From the NCBI GenBank assembly GCA_036584525.1, contig JAZHDG010000082.1:1-15402 (forward strand): a stretch of DNA of 15,402 nucleotides, read 5' to 3'. Each line of letters begins with the position of its first letter. Positions within the stretch are counted from its first letter, which is position 1. Origin of the DNA: UBA6181 sp016934015 (GTDB taxonomy: Bacteria; Bacillota_I; Bacilli_A; Acholeplasmatales; Acholeplasmataceae). The translations under genes were made by a program, and so were the position numbers. The notes beneath the pieces were generated by a model that ran no database searches, was not told the DNA's origin, and saw only the letters and a list, made by a program, of their open reading frames with translations. Of this stretch, positions 7,072 through 14,240 are shown in pieces.

Positions 7072-7101
7072 ATTATAATATAAAACCTCTGCAAATAACA
7101 A
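7072..7101 (-). promoter_or_regulatory. Promoter for cysS-mrnC-ATPase
   Basis: On the minus strand a TTGTTA -35 (7096-7101) and a perfect TATAAT -10 (7072-7077) are 18 nt apart. The expected start of transcription falls about 12 nt before the cysS ATG, right at the SD, so the leader is very short. A slightly upstream start is also possible. Confidence 0.65.
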
Positions 7102-7131
7102 TGAATCACGATGGGGTTGTTTAAAAAGACT

Positions 7132-7163
7132 AAAAAAGAGAATCCACCTATTTGAGGTGGATT
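7132..7163 (-). terminator. Intrinsic terminator after the DUF2779 gene
   Basis: A perfect 9-bp stem (AATCCACCT / AGGTGGATT, arms 7155-7163 and 7141-7149) closes a 5-nt loop. It is followed on the minus strand by CTC and six U residues (7137-7132). It begins 4 nt after the TAA of the DUF2779 gene and separates that unit from the cysS promoter. Confidence 0.93.
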
Positions 7164-7167
7164 TTAA

Positions 7168-8997
7168 TTATATTACTTTTCTTAGTTCATCTAATATTTT
7201 AACCATTGCCCATGTATCTTGTTTACAATACTCTAAGAGGTTTTGGTAAGTAATATCAAACTCTTGTTTATCCATATTGGGAAATTTAGCATATGCAACA
7301 AGAGCATCTGTCCCGTTCCCAATTTCCATATCCTTATAAGTAAGTTCGGAAAATATAGGTAAAACTTTTTTGATTGAATATGAACCATTTAAGTCTTCGT
7401 GATAGTAATTAAAAGATGGCTTTTCATCCTTATCGAATCCTAAAGATTGATAGAGTTTTTTATTACCTCGAATGAGATGCATCAAATCAAAAACTCGTTC
7501 GTTCATTTCAAGTAAACGTGCTTTATATTCTGGAAATACTTCTGCCATTTCTTTAAGCCTTGTTTTTTCAAAACTTTGATTATATACAAGAATTGATCCT
7601 CCATCATCATGAATAACATCCAACATTTTTTGAATTAACAATTCTCTTTGATCGTGATGTTCAGTAGAAATGAAGCTGTAATTATCCTTATCTTTATCGC
7701 ATTTTCCTAGTTCACGTTCAACATGTATTGAATATTGGAAAAGTGACTGACTATATGGTGTTTCTCCTCGAAAACGCGGTAGAGGACATGGAAAAGACTC
7801 AAAATCAAGATGATAAATGGGATATCGAATCGCTTCGATGCCTTTTCTGATTTTTTCTTGATTCATATATGGAATTTTTGAATCAATAACTTTTCTTTGA
7901 ATTTGATTATCTTCTCGGTTTAACCATTCATACGGAATGTCAGTTGCTTGAACATATCCTTCGTTGATTAAATCAAATAATTCGTGCTTATTTCCTTGTA
8001 AGTCTTTAAAACCGTTACTGTACCCTAAATAGGTATAAATCGAGTTTTTAGGTGGAAAATGGCTGTAACACACAGGAAAAAATTTACATTCTCTTGTATC
8101 TTTTCTTTGACAATGTTTTCCTAATTCACAAGGACTTGCATTCATATGGTCAATATAATGTATCACTGTTTGCATATCTGATTTTAAGATTGGAATCATT
8201 TCTTTTGTTAAAGAGGTAAGATTTATAAACTGAACTATGTCATCTCCATAGATAGCTTGACCTTTCGCATTAATTTTTCCTTCGTGAATATAGTTCGCAT
8301 TGAGTACGACTAAAAAATATTCTACCGGTTTATTAACTTTTAATGCTTGTTCAATGACATATCGTTGATAACTCAGGTCATAAATATATCTTCCTACGCC
8401 GTCTAATTTATCTTTTAATTTTTGAATTTTATCTTGGTATTTCACTCCATAGTGATTTCCTAAATCACTTTGAAGCATTAAAATCCCTTCAGGAGAATAA
8501 TCAAAAACGGATGTTTTAGTTTTGTCTTCAGTAAATGCTAAATTAATAAATTTCTTTGAAGTTGTTGCTTTCACTTCGAAAATACGAATTTTATGTTGAT
8601 CTTCTTGATACCCATCAAGAAAACAATAAAACTCATAACCATTTTCTTCAAATGAAAACTTTTTCTGTTTATAAGTATCTAGATTATAAATCACATCGCC
8701 TGCGTATTTCTTTTTGATAATATCACCGGCAAGTATTTCAATTTGATTATAATAAGGTAACATAATTTCCATTTGTGGATCTTCGATCTCAATGAGATCT
8801 TCATCATCCTCATCATGCATGGAATCTTTAATCGCCATAATTTTTGATTGATTTTCTAAGCTCATCAATTCATCGAGCTCAGGATCATCGCTAAAGGCGA
8901 CAATCGCTTTCTCTTTTTCACGATGAATTTCATCTAACGCACAAAATCTTGGACATCTAGCATAATTGATAAATCGAGTTTTTGATATTTTCATCAT
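7168..8997 (-). CDS. DUF2779 protein: Cas4/RecB-like nuclease domain plus DEDD exonuclease-like domain
   Basis: This 609-residue soluble protein of unknown role looks like two nucleases in one chain. The N-terminal half resembles PD-(D/E)XK Cas4/RecB enzymes. It starts SKTRFINYARCPRFC (C15, C19), then has FLDGY (D128), the E-x-K pair in IFEVKA (E141, K143), a Q176 motif, and later cysteines C290, C296, C304 and C310 that could bind an Fe-S cluster together with C15/C19. The C-terminal half (about 393-609) is the DUF2779 region with DEDDy-exonuclease-like motifs: HLDFE (D398, E400), VYNQSFEKTRL (471-481), D504 in RVFDLMHLI, and YCKQD (Y590, D594). SYSIKKVLP (539-547) is typical of this group. 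A strong SD (AAGGAG) lies 5 nt before the ATG; a second ATG follows at once. It lies 68 nt after the lipoprotein gene and ends in a terminator. The domain calls are from motifs by eye; activity and target are unknown. Confidence 0.85.
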   Translation of the reverse strand: MMKISKTRFINYARCPRFCALDEIHREKEKAIVAFSDDPELDELMSLENQSKIMAIKDSMHDEDDEDLIEIEDPQMEIMLPYYNQIEILAGDIIKKKYAGDVIYNLDTYKQKKFSFEENGYEFYCFLDGYQEDQHKIRIFEVKATTSKKFINLAFTEDKTKTSVFDYSPEGILMLQSDLGNHYGVKYQDKIQKLKDKLDGVGRYIYDLSYQRYVIEQALKVNKPVEYFLVVLNANYIHEGKINAKGQAIYGDDIVQFINLTSLTKEMIPILKSDMQTVIHYIDHMNASPCELGKHCQRKDTRECKFFPVCYSHFPPKNSIYTYLGYSNGFKDLQGNKHELFDLINEGYVQATDIPYEWLNREDNQIQRKVIDSKIPYMNQEKIRKGIEAIRYPIYHLDFESFPCPLPRFRGETPYSQSLFQYSIHVERELGKCDKDKDNYSFISTEHHDQRELLIQKMLDVIHDDGGSILVYNQSFEKTRLKEMAEVFPEYKARLLEMNERVFDLMHLIRGNKKLYQSLGFDKDEKPSFNYYHEDLNGSYSIKKVLPIFSELTYKDMEIGNGTDALVAYAKFPNMDKQEFDITYQNLLEYCKQDTWAMVKILDELRKVI

Positions 8998-9017
8998 TTA
9001 CACTCCTTATATGAGAT

Positions 9018-9043
9018 AAAACGATATCGAATGATACCGTTTT
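9018..9043. repeat. Inverted repeat between the lipoprotein and DUF2779 genes
   Basis: Arms AAAACGATATC (9018-9028) and GATACCGTTTT (9033-9043) flank a 4-nt centre. They pair over 11 bp with one G-U pair in the minus-strand RNA. Neither side carries more than a four-U run and the minus-strand tail is AUCUCAUAU, so it is a poor terminator. It sits in the 68-nt gap just before the DUF2779 SD. It could be a weak or leaky terminator, an RNA-processing site, or a protein-binding operator. Confidence 0.6.
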
Positions 9044-9065
9044 AAGTCATTAATTTCATATTTGA

Positions 9066-10607
9066 TTAATCTAAATTACCTGTCATAAATTCAGAAGTGA
9101 AATATCCGTCGATAGATGTCACATAAGTCGAAGGTTTTAATTCTTCATAATCACTTAAATTTTTCATTAAGCTTCCATCACCAGAATATGCAATTTCATG
9201 ATTTAGTGAAATTGGGTTAATTCCTATAGTATAGGAGAGATAGACTTTTGAGTCTTCTGACACATTGAGATTAATACTCTGAGAATCATTCAAATATAGG
9301 GCATGATCAATGACAAAATTCGATTCATAATGTCCAGTAATACCACCAACATAAAATGATTTAATGATATCTGATTCAAAGTCATTTTCGGTGTGATTTA
9401 AAGTAATTGATCCTTCGTATAGGGCTTGGTAAATTTGACCATATGAACGTCCAGTCAATCCACCCACATAAACATCATAGGCTCCTTTTTGTCCGCTTGG
9501 GGTCCCAAAATCTAAATTAACTTCAATCGTTCCTTCATGAATAACATCTTGCAATCCTCTACTTAATCGCGAATTAAAATCACCAACAACACCACCAACA
9601 TTAATATTCCATGCTTTTGTAGATATATCGACATAATCACCTTTTAATTCATGATGAATGTTGGTATTTTGACTATAGATTTGACGTAATCCGCCTTCTT
9701 CGCCAACAAAACCAGAAATACCGCCAACATTTACTTTGGCATAAGATGTTGATAAAACATCGATATTGACATTACTTTGTGAAATATTTTTAGCAACTGA
9801 ACGTAAATCGCCAAAAACACCACCAACATATAGTTGATAAGTTGAATTTGAAGTTACATAAATTTCTGCTTGATCAATTGAAATGTTTTCTATTGTAGCA
9901 AGTGGATTTGAAACAGATCCTGCAAGTACACCAATTTTAGATGCGTATTGAGTGACTAAACGATTACTTGAGGTCCCCATTTTAACATTGCTAATATTCA
10001 AATTTTTAACAGTTCCTGTTGAGATATATCCAAAAACGCCAAGGTTCCCTGTTATCGAACTAAATGTGATATTAGACATGGTGTAGCCTTTTCCATCAAA
10101 GGTGCCATAAAATGTTTTAGTAACACTCCCAAATGGAGAAACAAATTCAACATTTGAAAAATCAAGATTTTGACCTAATTCATAGTTTCCTTCTGGATTA
10201 TTTGCCATATTCATAAACTCTTCAACTGTATAAATGATTTGTGCTTCTAAAGAAAGTAACTCAACATCATGAGAAACAATCACAATTGATTCTCTTCCTA
10301 CCATAACGCGGATATCGATTCGATAACTACCTGGATTAGCTAATCCAGAGAAAACGATATCGTTATAATCACTTTCTTGATAAAGTGTTTGTGAATTGAC
10401 CATCATGTTTGTATCAATATCAACGATTTCAGCAACAACATTACCTGTGATTTCTTCTTTTGGATCTTCGATTTCAAATGAAAATATCACCGATGTTGTT
10501 CTTTCTTCTACTTCTAAAAAATAGCCTTTGACACTAACTCTTGGTCCACAACTAATTAATACCAAAGTCAAAGTTAATAACATAAATAATGATGCGATTT
10601 TTCTCAT
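9066..10607 (-). CDS. Surface lipoprotein with GLUG-like beta-helix repeats
   Basis: The 513-residue protein begins with a lipoprotein signal peptide: MRKIASLFMLLTLTLVLISC, with the lipobox ending at Cys20. It should be exported by Sec, lipidated and anchored on the outer face of the membrane. Residues about 24-120 look like one beta-sandwich (Ig/FN3-like) domain. From about 145, FYGTFDGKGYTMSNITF opens a GLUG-type region, followed by seven G-G-x-x-G turns near residues 189, 226, 262, 295, 338, 382 and 421, spaced about 33-44 residues and each followed by strand-like segments. This suggests a parallel beta-helix, common in adhesins and other surface proteins. No catalytic motif is evident. 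The gene overlaps the gltX TGA by 4 nt (ATGA at 10604-10607), with an SD (AGAGGTG) 4 nt before the ATG. The ligand is unknown. Confidence 0.85.
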   Translation of the reverse strand: MRKIASLFMLLTLTLVLISCGPRVSVKGYFLEVEERTTSVIFSFEIEDPKEEITGNVVAEIVDIDTNMMVNSQTLYQESDYNDIVFSGLANPGSYRIDIRVMVGRESIVIVSHDVELLSLEAQIIYTVEEFMNMANNPEGNYELGQNLDFSNVEFVSPFGSVTKTFYGTFDGKGYTMSNITFSSITGNLGVFGYISTGTVKNLNISNVKMGTSSNRLVTQYASKIGVLAGSVSNPLATIENISIDQAEIYVTSNSTYQLYVGGVFGDLRSVAKNISQSNVNIDVLSTSYAKVNVGGISGFVGEEGGLRQIYSQNTNIHHELKGDYVDISTKAWNINVGGVVGDFNSRLSRGLQDVIHEGTIEVNLDFGTPSGQKGAYDVYVGGLTGRSYGQIYQALYEGSITLNHTENDFESDIIKSFYVGGITGHYESNFVIDHALYLNDSQSINLNVSEDSKVYLSYTIGINPISLNHEIAYSGDGSLMKNLSDYEELKPSTYVTSIDGYFTSEFMTGNLD

Positions 10608-11947
10608 GATTCACCTCTAAGCTTTTTAATAGTTTGTTCTAAACGAGATAAGACACGTTCTTTACCCAGTAAAGATAATGAAACAGGTAAACTTGGACCG
10701 TGCATATCTCCTGTGGTTGCGATTCTTAGACTCATGAAAAGAGGTTTACCCTTCGTATTTGTATCGAGCCCTGTTTGTTTAATTAATGCTTCAATATCCT
10801 CAGGAATAAAACTACTTTGAGTTAAATGATTCCTAAATGATTCTAAAATGTGTGCCGCTTGATTTTCGACTAAAAATTGATAAGCTTCTTCGATAATATG
10901 AAACTGATCATGGAAGAACGCATGATATAAATCGACAATTTCACCAATGTGAGTCATACGATCTTGTAAAATTGATACGAGAGTATATAACCAAGTTTCA
11001 TTAGGAATTTCAATTTCCGCTTTTTCCAAAAATGGAACAGCCATATTTGAAAGTTCTTCAACACTAAGTTTTTTGATATATTTACTGTTAATAAATGCAA
11101 GCTTTTCTTTATCAAACATCGCTGGTGCTTTGGATAAACGAGTTGGATCAAACCCTTTAATAATTTCTTCTTGTGATAAAATTTCTTGATTACCAGAAGG
11201 TGACCAACCTAATAGCGCAATGAAATTAAACATGGCTTCGGGAAGGTATCCCATGGCTTTATATTCAGAAATAAATTGAATCACATTTTTATCACGTTTC
11301 GATAGTTTTTTCTTTTGTTCATTCACAATAATGGTCATGTGACCGAACTTAGGTTCATCCCAACCAAAAGCACGATAAACCATCATTTGTTTCGGTGTAT
11401 TTGTAATATGTTCTTCACCACGTAAAACATGGGTGATTTCCATGAGATGATCATCAATAACTACTGCAAAATTATAAGTTGGAATACCATTATCCTTCAT
11501 AATAATCCAATCTTCAACATCTTTACTCATGAATTTTAATTCACCACGTACAATATCATCAAAGATGTACATTTGATCTTCGGGAACCTTAAATCGAATA
11601 GCATATTGATCACTGTCTTCACGAAAGTCTTTATAAGCTAAACCTTTTTCTAAAAGTTCGTTCGCATATTTTTGGTATAAACTTAAGCGTTCAAGCTGGC
11701 GATAGGGACCATATTTTCCACCTTTATCCGGTGATTCATCCCAATTTAATCCTAACCAACTTAAATTGTTGAGTTGTGACTCTTCGCCACCCTTTACATT
11801 TCTTGCAACGTCGGTATCTTCGATACGAACGATAAAATCACCACCAAAATGGCGTGCATAGATATAATTGAATAAAGCACTTCGTGCATTCCCAATGTGA
11901 AGAAGTCCTGTAGGACTAGGTGCGTATCTAACGCGAATTTTACTCAT
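10604..11947 (-). CDS. gltX: Glutamate--tRNA ligase (compact, lacking the zinc-loop segment)
   Basis: GluRS is a class I synthetase that charges tRNA-Glu (and tRNA-Gln in lineages using the amidotransferase route; this cannot be judged here). The HIGH motif is in APSPTGLLHIGNARSALFN (9-27), GDFIVRIEDTD is at 36-46, VLRGEEHITNTPKQ at 174-187, and the KMSKS equivalent KKLSKRDKN at 213-221. A helical anticodon-binding part follows. The length of 447 is shorter than the usual 470-490. The loss falls at about residues 104-118, where AYKDF runs almost directly into AIRFKVPED. The roughly 35-40-residue segment that holds the Cys ligands in typical bacterial GluRS is missing. Start: SD AAAGGTGG, 7 nt spacing, with its own promoter. 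It overlaps the lipoprotein gene by 4 nt. No T-box is seen. Confidence 0.96.
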   Translation of the reverse strand: MSKIRVRYAPSPTGLLHIGNARSALFNYIYARHFGGDFIVRIEDTDVARNVKGGEESQLNNLSWLGLNWDESPDKGGKYGPYRQLERLSLYQKYANELLEKGLAYKDFREDSDQYAIRFKVPEDQMYIFDDIVRGELKFMSKDVEDWIIMKDNGIPTYNFAVVIDDHLMEITHVLRGEEHITNTPKQMMVYRAFGWDEPKFGHMTIIVNEQKKKLSKRDKNVIQFISEYKAMGYLPEAMFNFIALLGWSPSGNQEILSQEEIIKGFDPTRLSKAPAMFDKEKLAFINSKYIKKLSVEELSNMAVPFLEKAEIEIPNETWLYTLVSILQDRMTHIGEIVDLYHAFFHDQFHIIEEAYQFLVENQAAHILESFRNHLTQSSFIPEDIEALIKQTGLDTNTKGKPLFMSLRIATTGDMHGPSLPVSLSLLGKERVLSRLEQTIKKLRGES

Positions 11948-11972
11948 ATTGTTTCCACCTTTAGTCTTAACT

Positions 11973-12002
11973 ATTATACGATATTTTGACAGCTACAAAC
12001 AA
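11973..12002 (-). promoter_or_regulatory. Promoter for gltX-lipoprotein(-DUF2779)
   Basis: On the minus strand there is a perfect TATAAT -10 (11973-11978) with TTGTTT (11997-12002) as -35, 18 nt apart. The leader to the gltX ATG is about 20 nt. It lies wholly in the short gap after the P-loop NTPase gene, where no terminator is visible, so read-through from the MFS unit may add to it. Confidence 0.65.
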
Positions 12003-12017
12003 TGACTATGTGATATT

Positions 12018-12545
12018 TCACTCATAATTAAATGGACCTTTATATCCAATGCTTTTTAAATAGTAATTGGTTTGTCGACGATTTTTAAAAACAATGACCT
12101 TATCTTGATATTTTTCTTGAATTGATTTTAATAATTCTTTCGAATTTTTCTTTCTACCACTAAATAATATCCACCAAATAAAACTTAAATTCAATCGTTC
12201 TTTACACCCTTCAGCAATCGAATCACGATTTTGATTATGAAACTTGACTCGTCTAACAATGGCTCCATATAAACATTTGAAACGATTAAAATCAAAAATA
12301 AAAATTTGATCAGCAACATCAAACCGTTCAGTTGCTAATTTTCTGTATAATCCATCAATCACCCAATCATCTTGCTTCATGAACTCTCTAATTTCTTGTT
12401 CAACTAATTGCTTATCGCGTTCAACCCAATTTGGTGCGAAAAAGATTCGATCGATATGTAAAATAGGTGCATCGTAACATCTTGATAGACGTTTTGAAAA
12501 TGTTGACTTCCCAGAACTTGAATATCCAATCACCATAATTTTCAT
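12018..12545 (-). CDS. P-loop NTPase, adenylate-kinase-like ('DNA topology modulation protein' FlaR type)
   Basis: This small cytoplasmic nucleotide-binding protein (175 residues) has Walker A GYSSSGKST (7-15) close to the N-terminus. LHIDRIFFAPNW (29-40), DDWVIDGLYRKL (59-70) and a Walker-B-like strand ending IFIFDFNRFKC (81-91) follow. These match the kinase-fold family annotated as FlaR or DNA topology modulation proteins; the true substrate of that family is unclear, and a nucleotide or small-molecule kinase role is as likely. The lid-like region is rich in Arg/Lys (IVRRVKFHNQNRDS). The ATG overlaps the TGA of the MFS gene (ATGA, 12542-12545), so the two are translationally coupled. No terminator separates it from gltX. 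Length and motif order are normal for the family. Confidence 0.82.
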   Translation of the reverse strand: MKIMVIGYSSSGKSTFSKRLSRCYDAPILHIDRIFFAPNWVERDKQLVEQEIREFMKQDDWVIDGLYRKLATERFDVADQIFIFDFNRFKCLYGAIVRRVKFHNQNRDSIAEGCKERLNLSFIWWILFSGRKKNSKELLKSIQEKYQDKVIVFKNRRQTNYYLKSIGYKGPFNYE

Positions 12546-14170
12546 TGTGAATCCCTCTTCATCATCAAATTTTTGAATAAATGCTTTCTAATTTTCTTAG
12601 CTTCACCTTCTTTAACAAGAATAAAAGCTAGAAATGCAAGTAAAACAAAGAATGTAGCGTATGGAAACAAAATTAAACGACCATAACGATCCATCAAAAT
12701 TCCGGATAAAATTGGCGTTGCGATTTGAGCCGTCATCGATGCAGAATAATAATATCCTGTATATAATCCAGAATTTCCACCACTTGCAAGTTCCACAACC
12801 ATCACGTATGTGTTAATAGAAATCATCGACCACCCAACACCGGCAAAAAGAACAATCATCGCAGTTAACCAAGCTTGTCCTTCTTTTAGGAAATAGATGG
12901 ATCCAAAAGCCAAAAGGACGACAATCATCCCCATAATAATGGTTCTTCTTCTACCTAATTTTAATGATAAAATCCCTACTGGAACAATCATGACAATAAC
13001 AACTGCTTGAGCGACAATGAATGGAAAATCAAAGTAATTCATATTTAAAACTTTGGGTAAATAATCAGCAAGTTTACTCATTACAGCGTTATAACCCATA
13101 AAAAGCATAAAAATTGAAATAAGTAAGAAGTATAGTGATCTCGATTTGCGTCTTGATAAATGTTTTATAGAAAATTGTTTTCTTAAAGGCAGTCTTTGTT
13201 CTTCTTCTTCAATGACCATATTAAGATGTTTTTCTAATTCGATTTTATCTTTAACCCATTCGGGTTCTCTAACCTTCCATAAGAAGACACCTAAAGCAAT
13301 GAGCATGATAATTCCAATAATGATGAAAACTTTGGCATGATTATCATACGCATGTCGATTTAAACCACTCAGCATAATGATATAGACACCAAGTATACCA
13401 CCAACAGCACCCATAAATGTGATGATGGAGTTAGCTTTGGATCTTAATGGTTTTATCGTAATATCAGGCATTAATGCGACTGCTGGTGATCTAAAAATTG
13501 CCATCGCAACCAGTGCAACGAAAAGAGTAGATATAAAAATAATAAGCGTTGATGGATCTCTTGAAGTCACTTCCCAAGCTCTTGTCGATAAATAGCCATA
13601 ATACAAATCTTTGATTTCATAGAGTTGTCGAGCGGATAAAACATCACTTGAGTGAGCTAAAATCGATAGCATACCATCATGAGTATTTTGATACCACGAT
13701 TCATATTGACTTTGACTAATTAAACCTGATTCTAGACTTGATTGTCGCTCATCTTGCATATTGTCAATCACAATAAACCAATGAGTTTTTTCTTCTTCGA
13801 GTTCAACAGATTCGAAAGCAACATCATAATGTGATTCAATAATGTCGGTCATTTTAATTTTTTCAGTTTGAATAAAATCAGCATATGCCAATCCCATGAA
13901 TGCAAATGCGGCGATGACTGTACCGACAATTACATATGGTGTTCTTCTTCCGATTTTCGCGTTCGATCTATCAGATAGGGATCCAAAAAGCGGCAGCAAA
14001 AAAACAGCCATGATGTTATCTAGTGCCATAACAATTCCTGACCAAGTTTGTGTTAGACCATATTTATCAATCAATGTTCTTGCGATCAGCATATCATAGG
14101 TTTGCCAAAACATTGAAATAATGAAAAAGACGATCCCAATATAAAATGTGCGTTTGTAATTTAATTTCAT
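12542..14170 (-). CDS. MFS transporter, sugar (GPH/SLC45-like) type, with large extracellular insert
   Basis: This is a 12-helix major facilitator carrier of the cytoplasmic membrane. Motif A between TM2 and TM3 is clear (GSLSDRSNAKIGRRTP). The TM4-TM5 region (FRSPAVALMPDITIKPLRSKAN) resembles glycoside/sucrose symporters, so a sugar substrate is a guess. A soluble acidic segment of about 105-110 residues lies between TM3 and TM4, which faces outside in MFS topology; a charged cytoplasmic loop separates TM6 and TM7. Start: I place it at the ATG of MKLNYKRTFYIG (14170), which has a GAGGGG SD 4 nt upstream, giving 542 residues. An in-frame ATG at 14197 directly follows the -10 box and would lie upstream of the predicted transcript start. 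The gene is coupled to the NTPase gene by a 4-nt overlap. Confidence 0.88.
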   Translation of the reverse strand: MKLNYKRTFYIGIVFFIISMFWQTYDMLIARTLIDKYGLTQTWSGIVMALDNIMAVFLLPLFGSLSDRSNAKIGRRTPYVIVGTVIAAFAFMGLAYADFIQTEKIKMTDIIESHYDVAFESVELEEEKTHWFIVIDNMQDERQSSLESGLISQSQYESWYQNTHDGMLSILAHSSDVLSARQLYEIKDLYYGYLSTRAWEVTSRDPSTLIIFISTLFVALVAMAIFRSPAVALMPDITIKPLRSKANSIITFMGAVGGILGVYIIMLSGLNRHAYDNHAKVFIIIGIIMLIALGVFLWKVREPEWVKDKIELEKHLNMVIEEEEQRLPLRKQFSIKHLSRRKSRSLYFLLISIFMLFMGYNAVMSKLADYLPKVLNMNYFDFPFIVAQAVVIVMIVPVGILSLKLGRRRTIIMGMIVVLLAFGSIYFLKEGQAWLTAMIVLFAGVGWSMISINTYVMVVELASGGNSGLYTGYYYSASMTAQIATPILSGILMDRYGRLILFPYATFFVLLAFLAFILVKEGEAKKIRKHLFKNLMMKRDSQ

Positions 14171-14197
14171 ACTGCCCCTCATCAAACGTCTAGTCAT

Positions 14198-14225
14198 ATT
14201 ATATCATAAAAAATAAAGGACCCAA
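14198..14225 (-). promoter_or_regulatory. Promoter for the MFS-NTPase unit, embedded in the rpsI terminator
   Basis: On the minus strand TTGGGT (14220-14225) and a perfect TATAAT (14198-14203) are 16 nt apart. The -35 box is formed by the loop and 3' arm of the rpsI terminator hairpin. The transcript should start near 14191, giving a leader of about 20 nt to the ATG at 14170. Confidence 0.65.
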
Positions 14226-14233
14226 GGGGTCCT
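14208..14233 (-). terminator. Intrinsic terminator after rpsI
   Basis: A perfect 7-bp stem (AGGACCC / GGGTCCT, arms 14227-14233 and 14217-14223) closes a 3-nt loop and is followed on the minus strand by a U-rich tract (TTATTTTTT). It starts 7 nt after the rpsI stop. Confidence 0.92.
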
Positions 14234-14240
14234 AAATTGA

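Noticed and set aside
7168..8997. Reading the Cas4-like domain as part of a CRISPR-Cas system
   Set aside because: No repeats, spacers or other cas genes are in the window, and the C-terminal DUF2779 half marks a different family.
10954..11151. Second minus-strand frame inside gltX
   Set aside because: Out-of-frame shadow of gltX.
11979..12017. Possible terminator between the P-loop NTPase gene and gltX
   Set aside because: Only a 4-bp GTGA/TCAC pairing without a U-run was found.
13146..14099. Plus-strand open frames opposite the MFS gene
   Set aside because: Antisense shadows; no SD or family match.
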